Source: Streptomyces sp. NBC_00377 (GTDB taxonomy: Bacteria; Actinomycetota; Actinomycetes; Streptomycetales; Streptomycetaceae). Taken from it: 64,000 nt of DNA. A program made the position numbers and the translations under genes. The DNA is taken from contig NZ_CP107958.1 in NCBI RefSeq assembly GCF_036075115.1, forward strand, positions 8,680,001-8,744,000. Direction: 5' to 3'. This document shows positions 35,174 to 44,366 of the stretch, piece by piece. How positions within the stretch are numbered: the stretch's first letter is position 1; every line of letters begins with the position of its first letter. A model generated the notes under the pieces. The model worked only from the letters and a program-made list of their open reading frames with translations, was not told the origin of the DNA and did not search any database.

Positions 35174-36223
35174 TCAGGGCGACGGTCGGTGTGCGGTGCT
35201 CTCCCGTACCACCAGTTCCGTCGCCACCTCCACACGGGTCGTCTCCGGCTGCTCCCCGGACAGCAGCCGCAGGACCATCCGGGCCGCGAGCGCGGTCATG
35301 TCGGCGAGGGGGGTGCGGACCGTCGTCAGGCGTGGGGTGACCCAGTCCGCGAAGGGCAGGTCGTCGAAGCCGACCACGCTGACGTCGTCCGGGATGCGAA
35401 GACCCAGTTCCGCGGCGGCCCGGTAGGTGCCCAGGGCCTGGTGGTCGCTGCCGGCGAAGATCGCCGTGGGGCGGTCGGGCAGCGCGAGCAGTTCCAGGGC
35501 GTGCCGGTGGGCGAGGCTGTGAGCGAAGTCGCCGTAGCGGACCAGCTCGGGGTCGAAGGGCAGAGCGGCCTCCGCCAGCGCCGAGCGATAGCCGTCGACC
35601 CGCGCCCGCGAGGTGAGCCGGCGTTCCGGACCGCTGATGATCGCGATGCGCCGGTGGCCCAGCTCGACGAGGTGGCGGGTCGCGGCCAGTCCGCCGGGCC
35701 AGTTGGTCGCGCCCACCCACGGAGTGCCGGGGGCGGGCTCGTCGATCGGCATCACCAGCGCGTAGGGGACACCGAGCCGGCTCAGCTCGTCGTGCTGCTC
35801 CGGAGTCAGTTCGGGAACCACGAGAATCGCTCCGCGGGTGGGGCGGGTGGCCAGCGAGTCCAGCCACTGACGCGCGCGTCTCGTCCGGCCGTGGGTGGCG
35901 GAGACCACCAGTCCCATGCCCGCGTCGTGCAGTACGTCCTCCGCGCCGCGGATCAGCTCGACCGCCCAGGGGCTGTCCAGCTCGTTGATGACGAAGTCGA
36001 TCAGTCCGCCGGGTGGAGCCGCGGTGGCCGAAGGGCGGTGTTTCGCCAGATAGCCGTGCTGCTCCAGCAGCCGCTGCACCTTGGCTCGCGTCTCGGCCGA
36101 TACATCCGATCTGTTGTGCAGCACCTTGGAGACCGTTGACACCGATACGCCCGCCTGATCGGCGACTTCTGCGAGTGTGCGCCGTCTTCCCTGGCTCGAT
36201 CCTGTCGGAACCGTTGACGTCAT
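35174..36223 (-). CDS. LacI-family repressor of the polysaccharide locus
   Basis: 349 residues. HTH RTLAEVADQAGVSVSTVSKV (about 15-34) with hinge VQRLLEQHGYL, then the sugar-binding core (GLIDFVINELDSPWAVELIRGAEDVL, VVGFDDLPFADWVTPRLTTV). ATG 36223 diverges from a sugar ABC operon 99 bases away. A TTGCGA...TCGCAA dyad in that gap is the likely operator, so it should control both itself and the transporter/lyase operon, released by an oligosaccharide imported by that transporter. Confidence 0.93.
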   Translation of the reverse strand: MTSTVPTGSSQGRRRTLAEVADQAGVSVSTVSKVLHNRSDVSAETRAKVQRLLEQHGYLAKHRPSATAAPPGGLIDFVINELDSPWAVELIRGAEDVLHDAGMGLVVSATHGRTRRARQWLDSLATRPTRGAILVVPELTPEQHDELSRLGVPYALVMPIDEPAPGTPWVGATNWPGGLAATRHLVELGHRRIAIISGPERRLTSRARVDGYRSALAEAALPFDPELVRYGDFAHSLAHRHALELLALPDRPTAIFAGSDHQALGTYRAAAELGLRIPDDVSVVGFDDLPFADWVTPRLTTVRTPLADMTALAARMVLRLLSGEQPETTRVEVATELVVRESTAHRPSP

Positions 36224-36259
36224 CGGATGAATCTCCTACGTTGCCGGGGCGATCGCGAT

Positions 36260-36277
36260 TTGCGAAAACTATCGCAA
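36260..36277. promoter_or_regulatory. LacI operator in divergent promoter
   Basis: TTGCGA-AAACTA-TCGCAA: perfect 6-bp arms with a 6-base centre, 37 bases from the repressor start and 45 from the binding-protein start. This resembles operators of glycan-catabolic LacI proteins in Streptomyces. Confidence 0.65.
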
Positions 36278-36322
36278 TCTTCGTTCCCGGAGGAAGGCTC
36301 CTCGGTGAGAAGGTGGTCCCCC

Positions 36323-37624
36323 ATGAAGAGATGGCGCGCGGCTTCCCTGGCCGCGGCCGTGGCGCTGGTGCTCTGCGGATGCGGAGGAACCGGTGGCGGT
36401 GCCGGCGGCCGTTCGGGCGACGCAAAGGACGAGTTACTGGTCTGGGTGGACAACACCCGGATGCCCGCGGCCCAGCAGTACGAGAAGACCCACCCCGACC
36501 TGAAGATGCGCATCGTCACCATCCCGCCCGACGCGGGCTACGTGCCCACCAAGGTCTCACTCGCCAACCGCACCAAGAGCGGCTGGCCGGACGTCGTCTT
36601 CCTGGCCAACCCGGCCGAGGCGGCGACGCTCGCGAGCGAGAAGTTCGGCTACGCGGCCCCCCTGGACGACCTCGTCCCGAAGTCCGTCCGCGACGGTTTC
36701 ACCCCCGGCTCCCTCGACACCTGCACCTTCGGCGGCAGGACGTACTGCCTGCGCAACGACATCGCCCCCACCGTCCTCTGGTACGACGCCACGCTGATGA
36801 AGCGATACGGCTACCGGGTCCCCAAGACCTGGGACGAGTACCGGCAGACCGGACTCGAGGCGGCCGAGGAGCACCCCGGCACCATCGTCGGAGCCGTCAA
36901 CGGCAAGTACGGCGCCGGCGTCTACTTCGGCAGCAGCGGTTGCCCCACCCGCGACACACTGAGCCTCACCGAGGTGCGCATCGACCTCGGCGGGCCGAAC
37001 TGCACCCGGGTCGCGGACCTGCTCCAGCCGCTCGCCCGCAAGAAGGCCGTCACCACCGTCGTACCCATCGACCCGGGCTTCTCCAAGCTCGGCAAGGGCG
37101 ACAAGATCCTCATGCTGCCGGCCCCGGCCTGGTTCGGCGACTTCATGTTCGGCCCCGCCTTCAAGGTGCCCGAGGGCCGCATCGCCGCGGCTCCCATGCC
37201 CACCTGGCCCGGTGAGAACAAGCCGTACGCCGGACAGGTCGGCGGTGGCGCCTTCCTCGTCTCCTCGCATGCCGGAGGGCGTACCCGCGAGGCCGTGGAC
37301 CTGGTGCGCTGGATGACCACCGACGTCGCCCTCCAGGCGAAGCAGCCCACCTATCCCGCCTTCGCCGCGGCCGCGGTCAAGTGGGGCGAGGCCAAGTCGA
37401 AGGACCCCTACTACGCCTCCGACCCGATGCCCGCCCTCACCGCGGCGGCGAACGCGCTGCGCCCCGGCTTCGGCGCGGTCCGCTTCGAGGCCGACTGGCA
37501 GAGCAGCTTCAACGACACCTTCGTCAAGGCGGTCGACTCCGACGGCAACCTCCGCGATTCGCTGAGGAGTTGGCAGGACAAACTGAAAGCGGCCGCCGGG
37601 ACCAGCGGGTACACGGCCGGATGA
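36323..37624 (+). CDS. Sugar ABC transporter substrate-binding lipoprotein
   Basis: 433 residues. ATG 36323 lies after AAGGTGG. The lipoprotein signal ends VALVLCGCGG, and mature family-1 binding fold follows (ELLVWVDNTRMPAAQQYEKT, YCLRNDIAPTVLWYDATLMK, MLPAPAWFGDFMFGPAF). Four further cysteines (in DTCTFGGRTYC and GCPTRD/NC) suggest disulfides. First gene of an operon in which each following gene overlaps or abuts. The ligand is probably an oligosaccharide released by the lyases encoded downstream. Confidence 0.93.
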   Translation: MKRWRAASLAAAVALVLCGCGGTGGGAGGRSGDAKDELLVWVDNTRMPAAQQYEKTHPDLKMRIVTIPPDAGYVPTKVSLANRTKSGWPDVVFLANPAEAATLASEKFGYAAPLDDLVPKSVRDGFTPGSLDTCTFGGRTYCLRNDIAPTVLWYDATLMKRYGYRVPKTWDEYRQTGLEAAEEHPGTIVGAVNGKYGAGVYFGSSGCPTRDTLSLTEVRIDLGGPNCTRVADLLQPLARKKAVTTVVPIDPGFSKLGKGDKILMLPAPAWFGDFMFGPAFKVPEGRIAAAPMPTWPGENKPYAGQVGGGAFLVSSHAGGRTREAVDLVRWMTTDVALQAKQPTYPAFAAAAVKWGEAKSKDPYYASDPMPALTAAANALRPGFGAVRFEADWQSSFNDTFVKAVDSDGNLRDSLRSWQDKLKAAAGTSGYTAG

Positions 37625-38565
37625 AGACGCTCACGACACCCCGCCCGCCCACGGCCGCCTCCGCACCCGCGGTGACACAACGCCACCGCCGGTGCCCCGC
37701 ACGCACCGCCGCGGTCTGGATACTCGTCGGCCCCTACACGCTGTTCCTCGTGGTCTTCGGGCTCGCACCGGCCGGATACGCCCTGTGGACCTCGTTCGTC
37801 GAGGACGGTTCCTTCACCGGCTTGCGCGACTGGGCGGCCGTTCTCCACGACTACCGGCTCGGCGACGCGGCCGCCCATGTGACGACGTATCTGCTGCTGT
37901 GGCTGCCGATCCTGCTGCTGACGGTCCTGTCCCTCGCCTTCACCCTGCACGCCCGCCCCGGGCGCGCGACGAGCGTGCTCCAACTCGTCTACTACCTGCC
38001 CGGCGCGGTCACCGGCTCGGCGGCGGCCCTGCTGTGGCTGTTCATGGTCAGCCCGGACAGCAGCCCGTTCTCACCCCTGCTCGACCTGATGGGCATCGAG
38101 AGCGCCACGGACGCGCTCTCCGGCGGCAGCGTCATCGCCGTCCTCACCGTGATGGGCGTCGCGGTGCACGCCGGCGGCTGGATCGTGGTCCTCCACGGGG
38201 CGCTCAACGCGCTCCCCAAGGATGTCCTGGAGGCCGCGCAAGTCGACGGCGCCTCCGCCTGGCGCACCATGTGGCACGTCAAGCTGCCCATGGTCCGCAC
38301 CTACGTCGCCTTCGTGCTGATCTCCAGCTTCGCCTCCGGCAGCCAGGTGTTCGTGGAGCCCACCGTGCTCTCCACCGGCGCCCCCGGCCAGATCAGCCCC
38401 ACCTGGTCCGTCAACCAGCTCGCCTACGTCTACGCCACCCAGGACGGCGACTTCGGCAAGGCCGCCGCCCTCTCACTGGCCATGCTCGCCGTCGGAGTGC
38501 TCGCCGCCTGGATCGTGATCACCCGCACCCGTATGTACGCCACCGACTCCTCCGACTCCCGGTGA
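37621..38565 (+). CDS. Sugar ABC permease (MalF-like)
   Basis: 314 residues, normal length. ATG 37621 overlaps the previous stop (ATGA). Six membrane helices (VGPYTLFLVVFGLAPAGYAL onward) and the EAA loop DVLEAAQVDGASAWRTMWHV. Unlike the MalF-like protein at 28.7 kb it has no insertion. Partner of the next permease. Confidence 0.94.
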   Translation: MKTLTTPRPPTAASAPAVTQRHRRCPARTAAVWILVGPYTLFLVVFGLAPAGYALWTSFVEDGSFTGLRDWAAVLHDYRLGDAAAHVTTYLLLWLPILLLTVLSLAFTLHARPGRATSVLQLVYYLPGAVTGSAAALLWLFMVSPDSSPFSPLLDLMGIESATDALSGGSVIAVLTVMGVAVHAGGWIVVLHGALNALPKDVLEAAQVDGASAWRTMWHVKLPMVRTYVAFVLISSFASGSQVFVEPTVLSTGAPGQISPTWSVNQLAYVYATQDGDFGKAAALSLAMLAVGVLAAWIVITRTRMYATDSSDSR

Positions 38566-39440
38566 GTGAGGCGATGACCGCTCTGTCACGCGGCGCCCGC
38601 GTCCTGTTCCTGCTCGGCGCCGCCGTCTTCTTCGGACTGCCCCTGCTCTGGCTGCTGCTGGCACCCACCCGCACGGCCGACGACCTGACCACCGGCTCAC
38701 CGCTCGGCTTCGGCTCGCTGGGCAACGTGGGCGACGCCTGGTCGCACCTCACGTCGTACAACGACGGCGAGATCACCCTGTGGATCGGCAACTCGATCAT
38801 CTACGCCACGGCCAGCGTGGCGCTCGCCCTGCTGCTCTGCGTGCCCGCCGGCTACGCGCTCGCCAAGCACGACTTCGCCGGCCGCCGGGCCCTGCTCACG
38901 CTCTCGATCATGACGATGATCCTGCCCCCGGCCGCGCTGGTGCTCCCGCTGTACCTGGAGATGTCCGCACTCGATCTCACCGGCACGGTCTGGTCGGTGA
39001 TCCTGCCGCTGTCCTTCTACCCGTTCGGCGTCTATCTGGCCTTCCTGCACTTCCGGGCGAACCTGCCCGACAGCCTGCTGGACGCCGGACGCGTCGACGG
39101 GGCGAGTGAACTGCGGCTGTTCTGGTCGGTCGCGGTGCCCCTGGCCCGCCCCGCGATCGCGCTGATCGCCTTCTTCGGCTTCGTCCGCTGCTGGACCGAC
39201 TTCTTCCTGCCCTTCGTGATGCTCTCCGACGACCGCACCTTCACCCTCCAGCTCGGCCTGATGTCGCTGCTCCAGTCCACCGGCGCGGTCAACAACTCCA
39301 GCGGCTTCGCCGACCTCGATATCCACCAGCCGGAAGCGGCCCTTGCCGGGCTCGTGGCCGGTGCGCCGCTGCTGATCGGATTCGTCCTCGCCCAGCGCTT
39401 CCTGCGCACCGGGCTGCTCGCCGGAGCGGAGAAGGGCTGA
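38562..39440 (+). CDS. Sugar ABC permease (MalG-like)
   Basis: 292 residues from GTG 38562, whose GTGA overlaps the previous stop; ATG 38574 (four residues later) is an alternative. Six helices, EAA loop SLLDAGRVDGASELRLFWSV, and C-terminal AQRFLRTGLLAGAEKG typical of MalG subunits. The ATPase is not encoded in the locus. Confidence 0.93.
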   Translation: MSEAMTALSRGARVLFLLGAAVFFGLPLLWLLLAPTRTADDLTTGSPLGFGSLGNVGDAWSHLTSYNDGEITLWIGNSIIYATASVALALLLCVPAGYALAKHDFAGRRALLTLSIMTMILPPAALVLPLYLEMSALDLTGTVWSVILPLSFYPFGVYLAFLHFRANLPDSLLDAGRVDGASELRLFWSVAVPLARPAIALIAFFGFVRCWTDFFLPFVMLSDDRTFTLQLGLMSLLQSTGAVNNSSGFADLDIHQPEAALAGLVAGAPLLIGFVLAQRFLRTGLLAGAEKG

Positions 39441-41239
39441 TGGACGACGCACGTACCGAACTCGCCGCGGAAGCAGCGGAACTGATCAGGCCGGTCGTGT
39501 CCCGCTTCAGCCCGGGCCGGGCGCGTGTGCGGCTCGGGGTGAACACGGCGATCCATGACGACACGGCCGCCGAACTCGAGGCGTTCGCCCGGCCGCTGTG
39601 GGGACTGGCGCCCCTGGCGGTGGGCGGAGCGCTGGTTCCGCATGCGCAGTCCTGGCTTCAGGGACTCGCCCACGGCAGCGATCCCGCGCACCCCGAGTAC
39701 TGGGGCGAGCCGGTCGACCGTGACCAGCGCATCGTCGAGATGGCCGCCATCGGCTTCGCGCTCGCCCTCGCGCCCGAGGTGTGGTGGGACCCGCTGAGCG
39801 GCCCCGAACGCGACCGGCTCGCACGCTGGCTGCTCAGCGCGCTGCCCCGGGAGACCTCCGACAACAACTGGCTTTTCTTCCCCGTGCTCGTCGGCCTCGG
39901 CCTCGACCGGGTGGGGGTGGCGTACGACCGCTCGCTGATCAGCGCGCGCCTCGACCGGCTGGAGACCTTCTGGCTGGGTGACGGCTGGTACGCGGACGGC
40001 CCCACCGAACGGCGCGACTACTACGTCCCGTGGGCCATGCACTTCTACGGACTGCTGTACGACACGCTCACGGACGGCGACCGCTTCAAGGACCGGGCGG
40101 CCCGGTTCGCCGGGCACTTCCGGAACTGGTTCGCCGACGACGGCGCCGCCGTCCCCTACGGCCGCAGCCTGACCTACCGCTGGGCGCAGGCCGCCTTCTG
40201 GGGCGCGCTGCCGTTCGCGGGCGTCGACGTACTGCCGTGGGGCGAGGTCAAGGGATATCTGCTGCGGCATCTGCGCTGGTGGCGGGGGCGGCCGGTGACC
40301 GGCCCCGACGGACTGCTGTCCATCGGGTACGGCTATCCGCAGCCCTCGCTGGCCGAGCAGTACAACGCGCCGGGTTCGCCCTACTGGTCGCTCAAGGCGT
40401 ATCTGCCGCTCGCACTGCCGGCCCGGCACGCGTTCTGGACCGCGAAGGAGGAGCCGGCTCCCGCCCTGGACGCTGTCAGCGCCCAGCCGCACGCCGGGGC
40501 GCTGCTGATGCGCACCCACGGCGATGTCACCCTGCTCGCCGGGCGCCAGCACCACCCCTGGGTGCGCCACGGGGCCGAGAAGTACGCCAAGTTCGCGTAC
40601 TCCACGCGTTTCGGCTTCAGCCTCCCGAACGGCACGCTCGGGCTGGAACAGGGCGCGCACGACTCGATGCTGGCGCTCAGCGACGACGGCGGGGCGCACT
40701 ACCGGGTGCGCGAGGAGCCGGCCGACCCGCACGTCACGGCGGACACGGTCCGCAGCACCTGGAGCCCCTGGCCCGACGTGGAGATCACCACCTGGCTGAC
40801 GGCCACCGCGCCCTGGCACGTACGCGCGCACCGTATCCGCACCGCTCGCGCCCTGCACACCGCCGAGGCCGGTTTCGCCGTCGACCGCGACGCGGGCACG
40901 GACCGGGAGACCGGGCCTGGGCACGCACGGGTGTCGGCCCCCGCGGGCTTCACCGGACTGCGCGACCTCGACGGCCGGCGCGAGGGCGACGTCGTCGACT
41001 GTCTGCCCGGTACGAACGTCCTCGCCAGACGCACCGCGCTGCCCCTACTGAGCGGCCTGCTCCCGCCGGGGGAGCACTGGTTGAGGTGCGCCGTGCTCGG
41101 CGCCCCGGCGGGACACGAAGCCGAGACGGCCTGGCGAGACCCCCCGATCACCGGCCACCCCGCCACCACCGCAGCCCCCGCGACCGCCACAGCCCCCGCC
41201 ACCGGCCCTCCGACGGCCGCACGGCCGGTCACCCCTTGA
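39440..41239 (+). CDS. DUF2264 domain protein
   Basis: 599 residues. ATG 39440 shares its first base with the previous stop (TGATG). It matches the DUF2264 family throughout: ALAPEVWWDPLSG, LPRETSDNNWLFFPVLVGLG, DYYVPWAMHFYGLLYD and PYGRSLTYRWAQAAFWGAL, an alpha/alpha-toroid fold resembling heparinase-type lyases and unsaturated-sugar hydrolases, then a beta-rich C-terminal part. There is no signal peptide, so it should act on imported oligosaccharides. From about residue 570 the protein becomes Thr/Ala/Pro repeats (ITGHPATTAAPATATAPATG), which coincides with the start of DNA tandem repeats; the original stop was probably a little upstream. Confidence 0.88.
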   Translation: MDDARTELAAEAAELIRPVVSRFSPGRARVRLGVNTAIHDDTAAELEAFARPLWGLAPLAVGGALVPHAQSWLQGLAHGSDPAHPEYWGEPVDRDQRIVEMAAIGFALALAPEVWWDPLSGPERDRLARWLLSALPRETSDNNWLFFPVLVGLGLDRVGVAYDRSLISARLDRLETFWLGDGWYADGPTERRDYYVPWAMHFYGLLYDTLTDGDRFKDRAARFAGHFRNWFADDGAAVPYGRSLTYRWAQAAFWGALPFAGVDVLPWGEVKGYLLRHLRWWRGRPVTGPDGLLSIGYGYPQPSLAEQYNAPGSPYWSLKAYLPLALPARHAFWTAKEEPAPALDAVSAQPHAGALLMRTHGDVTLLAGRQHHPWVRHGAEKYAKFAYSTRFGFSLPNGTLGLEQGAHDSMLALSDDGGAHYRVREEPADPHVTADTVRSTWSPWPDVEITTWLTATAPWHVRAHRIRTARALHTAEAGFAVDRDAGTDRETGPGHARVSAPAGFTGLRDLDGRREGDVVDCLPGTNVLARRTALPLLSGLLPPGEHWLRCAVLGAPAGHEAETAWRDPPITGHPATTAAPATATAPATGPPTAARPVTP

Positions 41240-41480
41240 CCTCCACAGCCCCCGCGACCGCCACCGGCCCTCCGAAACCGCCGGGCACCCCTTGACCACC
41301 GGGCACCCCGCGGCCGCCACCGGCCCTCCGACGACCGCACCGCCGGGCACCCCCTGACCACCGCAGCCCCCGCGACCGCCACCGGCCCTCCGAAACCGCC
41401 GGGCACCCCTTGACCACCGGGCACCCCGCGGCCACCACAGCCCCTCCGACGACCGCACCACGGAGCACCCGCTGACCGCC
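41150..41480 (+). repeat. Tandem GC-rich repeats at the end of the DUF2264 gene
   Basis: The clearest unit is 118 bp, with copies starting at 41246 and 41364 (CAGCCCCCGCGACCGCCACC...). The first 70 bases of both copies are identical. Each unit is itself built from shorter pieces around CCGGGCACCCC-TTGACCACC. The array starts inside the DUF2264 frame, contributes its low-complexity tail and stop, and fills much of the 400-base gap to the beta-helix gene. Confidence 0.8.
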
Positions 41481-41640
41481 GGGCACTCCCCGGATCACCG
41501 TGCCCTCCCCGGATCACGGCACACCCGCGGCCACGGCGCACCCCCGGCCACCGCGCACCGCTCTGTCCACCGGACACCCCCCCTGCCCACTGGAGATGGA
41601 GACCCCCGACCACCGCACATCCGACGACTGGAGACGGGAC

Positions 41641-44295
41641 ATGAGATTCAGACACCTGTCCGTACTGGCCGCCGTGACCGCGCTGCTGACCTCGCCGGTC
41701 CAGGCGCACGCGGCACAGCCCGGCCACACCTACCACGTAGCACCCGCGGGCAGCGACCACGCCCACGGCACGCAGGCCCGACCCCTGCGCACCATCGGCG
41801 CCTGCCTCGAACGCGTCCGCCCCGGTGACACCTGCCTGATCCACCGGGGCACCTACCGGGAACAGCTCACCCCGCCCTCCGGCACCGAGGGCGCCCCGAT
41901 CACGATCGCCTCCTACGGCGACGGCCCGGTGACCGTCGACGGGACCGAGCGGGTGAGCGGCTGGAAGGACGCCGGCGGCGGGCTGGTGGCAGCCGACACC
42001 GACCTGCCGCCCGACCCGGACTTCAACGCGGTGTTCCTCGACAACGCCCGCGCCGCTGAGGGGCGTTGGCCGAACTCCGGCGCCGACCCGCTGAACGCGA
42101 CCTGGGCCGAGGCCGACACCACCTCCACCGACCAGCACATCGACGACACCGACCTGCCCGGCGCCGACTGGACCGGCGCCACCGTGCACCTGTGGGCGGG
42201 CTCCAACCCCTGGGCCCAGCAGACCGGCACGGTCACCGCCGCGGCGCCCGGCAAGCTGGACTTCAAGGGCGGCAACCACCGCTGCCCACCGCTGTGCATG
42301 GGCAACCAGACCTACCGCAACTACTACCTCGTCGGCTCGAAGGCGGCTCTCGACCAGCCGGGGGAGTGGTACTACGACAAGACCGCGCACCGGCTGTACC
42401 TGGTCCCCCCGAAGAACGGCATCGCCGGACACACGGTGACCGCCAAGCACCGGCTGTGGGGCGTCGACCTGAGCGGCAGCTCCCACGTCACCGTCCGCGG
42501 TCTGAACCTGTGGGGCACCTCCCTGCGAACGGGGCAGTCGAGTACGGAGGTCGTCGTCGACCGGCTGCACGCCTCGTACATCTCCGAGTTCTCCACCCTG
42601 CCCATGCCGCCGGACAGCGATCTCGCGATCCCGCCGTTCGAGGGGCACATCGTCGCCTCCCGGATCCTCGACTCCGGGGTGCAGATCCTCGGCACCGGCA
42701 ACACCCTGAGGAACAGCGAGATCGCGCAGTCCGCCGGTGACGGCGTCCTGATCCGAGGCACCGGCAACACCGTGACCGGCAACTACATCCACGACGTCGG
42801 CTGGATGGGCAGCTACACCCCCGGCATCGAGATCAACGGCAACGGCCACACGGTCACCCACAACACGATCCGGCGCACCGGACGGGCGGCTATCGACACC
42901 GCCTGGCAGCTCAACGGCACCGAGTTCCACGACAACCGCATCGCCTACAACGACCTCTCCGAGGCGATGCGCACCTCCCGCGACGGCTCACCGTTCTACG
43001 TCTGCTGCACCCTGAACGGCTCCGGCACCTCCATCGACCACAACACCGCGCACGACGCCGACGGCCAGAACGGCTACTACATCGACAACTACTCCGGCCA
43101 CTTCCGGCTGCACCACAACGTGGCCTGGAACACCGGCAGCCGGGGCGTCTACTTCAACGGTCACACCGGCCCCAGTATCGCCAACGAGGACCACAACTCC
43201 AGCTACGGAGTGGGCATCAACGTCGCCTCGGTCGCCCTCGGCGGCGCCACCGACGCGTCCGGCTCGTACTTCAGCAACATCGTCGGACCCAAGCCGGTCA
43301 CCGCCACGAAGGCCGGAGACCCGCTGCCGGTCGTCCGCTCCAATCTCATCAGCGACCGGCCCGGCTACACGGACGCGGTCAACGGCGAACTGTGGCTGAC
43401 GCCGGGTTCACCCGCCGTCGACGCGGGCGAGGCGATCGACGGCGTCACCACCGACGTCGTGGGCGCGGCTCCCGACCAGGGCGCCTACGAGTACGGCGCC
43501 CCCGTCTGGTCGGCCGGCTGCGATCTGCCGGGCTGCCAGGAACGGGTGCGGCACGGCAGCTGGACCGCCACCGCCGGCGACTCCACCGACGCCTCCGCCA
43601 CCGTCGACGGCGACATCGACACCCGGTGGACGGGCGCCGCCCCGCAGGCCGCAGGCCAGTTCCTGACCGTCGACCTGGGCGAGAGCAAGACCTTCGGCCG
43701 CCTTTCTCTCGACGCGGGCCGCGACACCAGCGGCCAGCCCTACGGATTCACCGTCTCCGTCAGCGGCGACGGCGCGCACTGGGGCGAACCGCTGGCCCGG
43801 GTGGCCGGCCGCTCCTTCACCCAGGACGCGGTGTTCCCCCGGCAGACCACCGCCCGCTACCTGAGGATCACCCTCACCGCGAGCGGACCCGCACCCTGGG
43901 TCGTCAACGACATCAGGCTGTACGGCGACGGACCCGACGCCGCCTCGACGCTCCAGGCCGAACGGGCGACGACCGTGCGGGGCGTGGAGCGCGGGACGGC
44001 TTCCACGGGCGTCCTCGACCCGGGCGACCGGGTGGTCTTCGCCCGGGCGGACGTCCGCGGGAAGCGGCTCACCGTACGTCTCGACTCCGCCTGCGCACGG
44101 GGCTGCTCGCTCCAGCTGCGCCTGGACGCCCCGGACGGCCCTCTGGCCGCCGTGGTACCCCTCGGGGGTGCCGAGGGGTGGCAGGAGCGGACCGTCTCCC
44201 TGAAGCGGGAGATCACCGGCACGCACGACCTGTACCTCGTGGCGAAGGGCGCCGGCCGGGTCGCGGCTCTCGACTGGCTGACGATCAGGCCCTGA
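41641..44295 (+). CDS. Secreted right-handed beta-helix polysaccharide lyase-like protein with F5/8C domain
   Basis: 884 residues. ATG 41641 precedes a Sec signal (HLSVLAAVTALLTSPVQAHA). The N-terminal part opens YHVAPAGSDHAHGTQARPLR TIGACL-style, the PbH1/DUF1565 signature of extracellular lyases, and continues as a parallel beta-helix to about residue 620 (ILGTGNTLRNSEIAQSAGDG, GTGNTVTGNYIHDVG). An F5/8-type C (discoidin) module follows (about 630-765: DASATVDGDIDTRWTG, YLRITLTAS), then a CBM6-like beta-sandwich to the end. Likely binds and cleaves an acidic polysaccharide outside the cell, feeding the ABC importer of the same operon. Specific substrate unknown. Confidence 0.87.
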   Translation: MRFRHLSVLAAVTALLTSPVQAHAAQPGHTYHVAPAGSDHAHGTQARPLRTIGACLERVRPGDTCLIHRGTYREQLTPPSGTEGAPITIASYGDGPVTVDGTERVSGWKDAGGGLVAADTDLPPDPDFNAVFLDNARAAEGRWPNSGADPLNATWAEADTTSTDQHIDDTDLPGADWTGATVHLWAGSNPWAQQTGTVTAAAPGKLDFKGGNHRCPPLCMGNQTYRNYYLVGSKAALDQPGEWYYDKTAHRLYLVPPKNGIAGHTVTAKHRLWGVDLSGSSHVTVRGLNLWGTSLRTGQSSTEVVVDRLHASYISEFSTLPMPPDSDLAIPPFEGHIVASRILDSGVQILGTGNTLRNSEIAQSAGDGVLIRGTGNTVTGNYIHDVGWMGSYTPGIEINGNGHTVTHNTIRRTGRAAIDTAWQLNGTEFHDNRIAYNDLSEAMRTSRDGSPFYVCCTLNGSGTSIDHNTAHDADGQNGYYIDNYSGHFRLHHNVAWNTGSRGVYFNGHTGPSIANEDHNSSYGVGINVASVALGGATDASGSYFSNIVGPKPVTATKAGDPLPVVRSNLISDRPGYTDAVNGELWLTPGSPAVDAGEAIDGVTTDVVGAAPDQGAYEYGAPVWSAGCDLPGCQERVRHGSWTATAGDSTDASATVDGDIDTRWTGAAPQAAGQFLTVDLGESKTFGRLSLDAGRDTSGQPYGFTVSVSGDGAHWGEPLARVAGRSFTQDAVFPRQTTARYLRITLTASGPAPWVVNDIRLYGDGPDAASTLQAERATTVRGVERGTASTGVLDPGDRVVFARADVRGKRLTVRLDSACARGCSLQLRLDAPDGPLAAVVPLGGAEGWQERTVSLKREITGTHDLYLVAKGAGRVAALDWLTIRP

Positions 44296-44300
44296 CGGCA

Positions 44301-44344
44301 GACGGGCCGGGCGGCGGGACGGAGATCCCGCCGCCCGGCCCGTC
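44301..44344. terminator. Strong bidirectional hairpin terminator
   Basis: Perfect 19-bp arms (44301-44319 and 44326-44344, GACGGGCCGGGCGGCGGGA and complement), 6-base loop, between convergent lyase genes. Confidence 0.8.
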
Positions 44345-44366
44345 CGGCCCGCGGGGTGCCGGGGCC

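Noticed and set aside
41246..41480. Regular GC-rich repeats considered as a CRISPR array
   Set aside because: Units are contiguous, 118 bp, with no unique spacers and no cas genes; they are ordinary tandem duplications.
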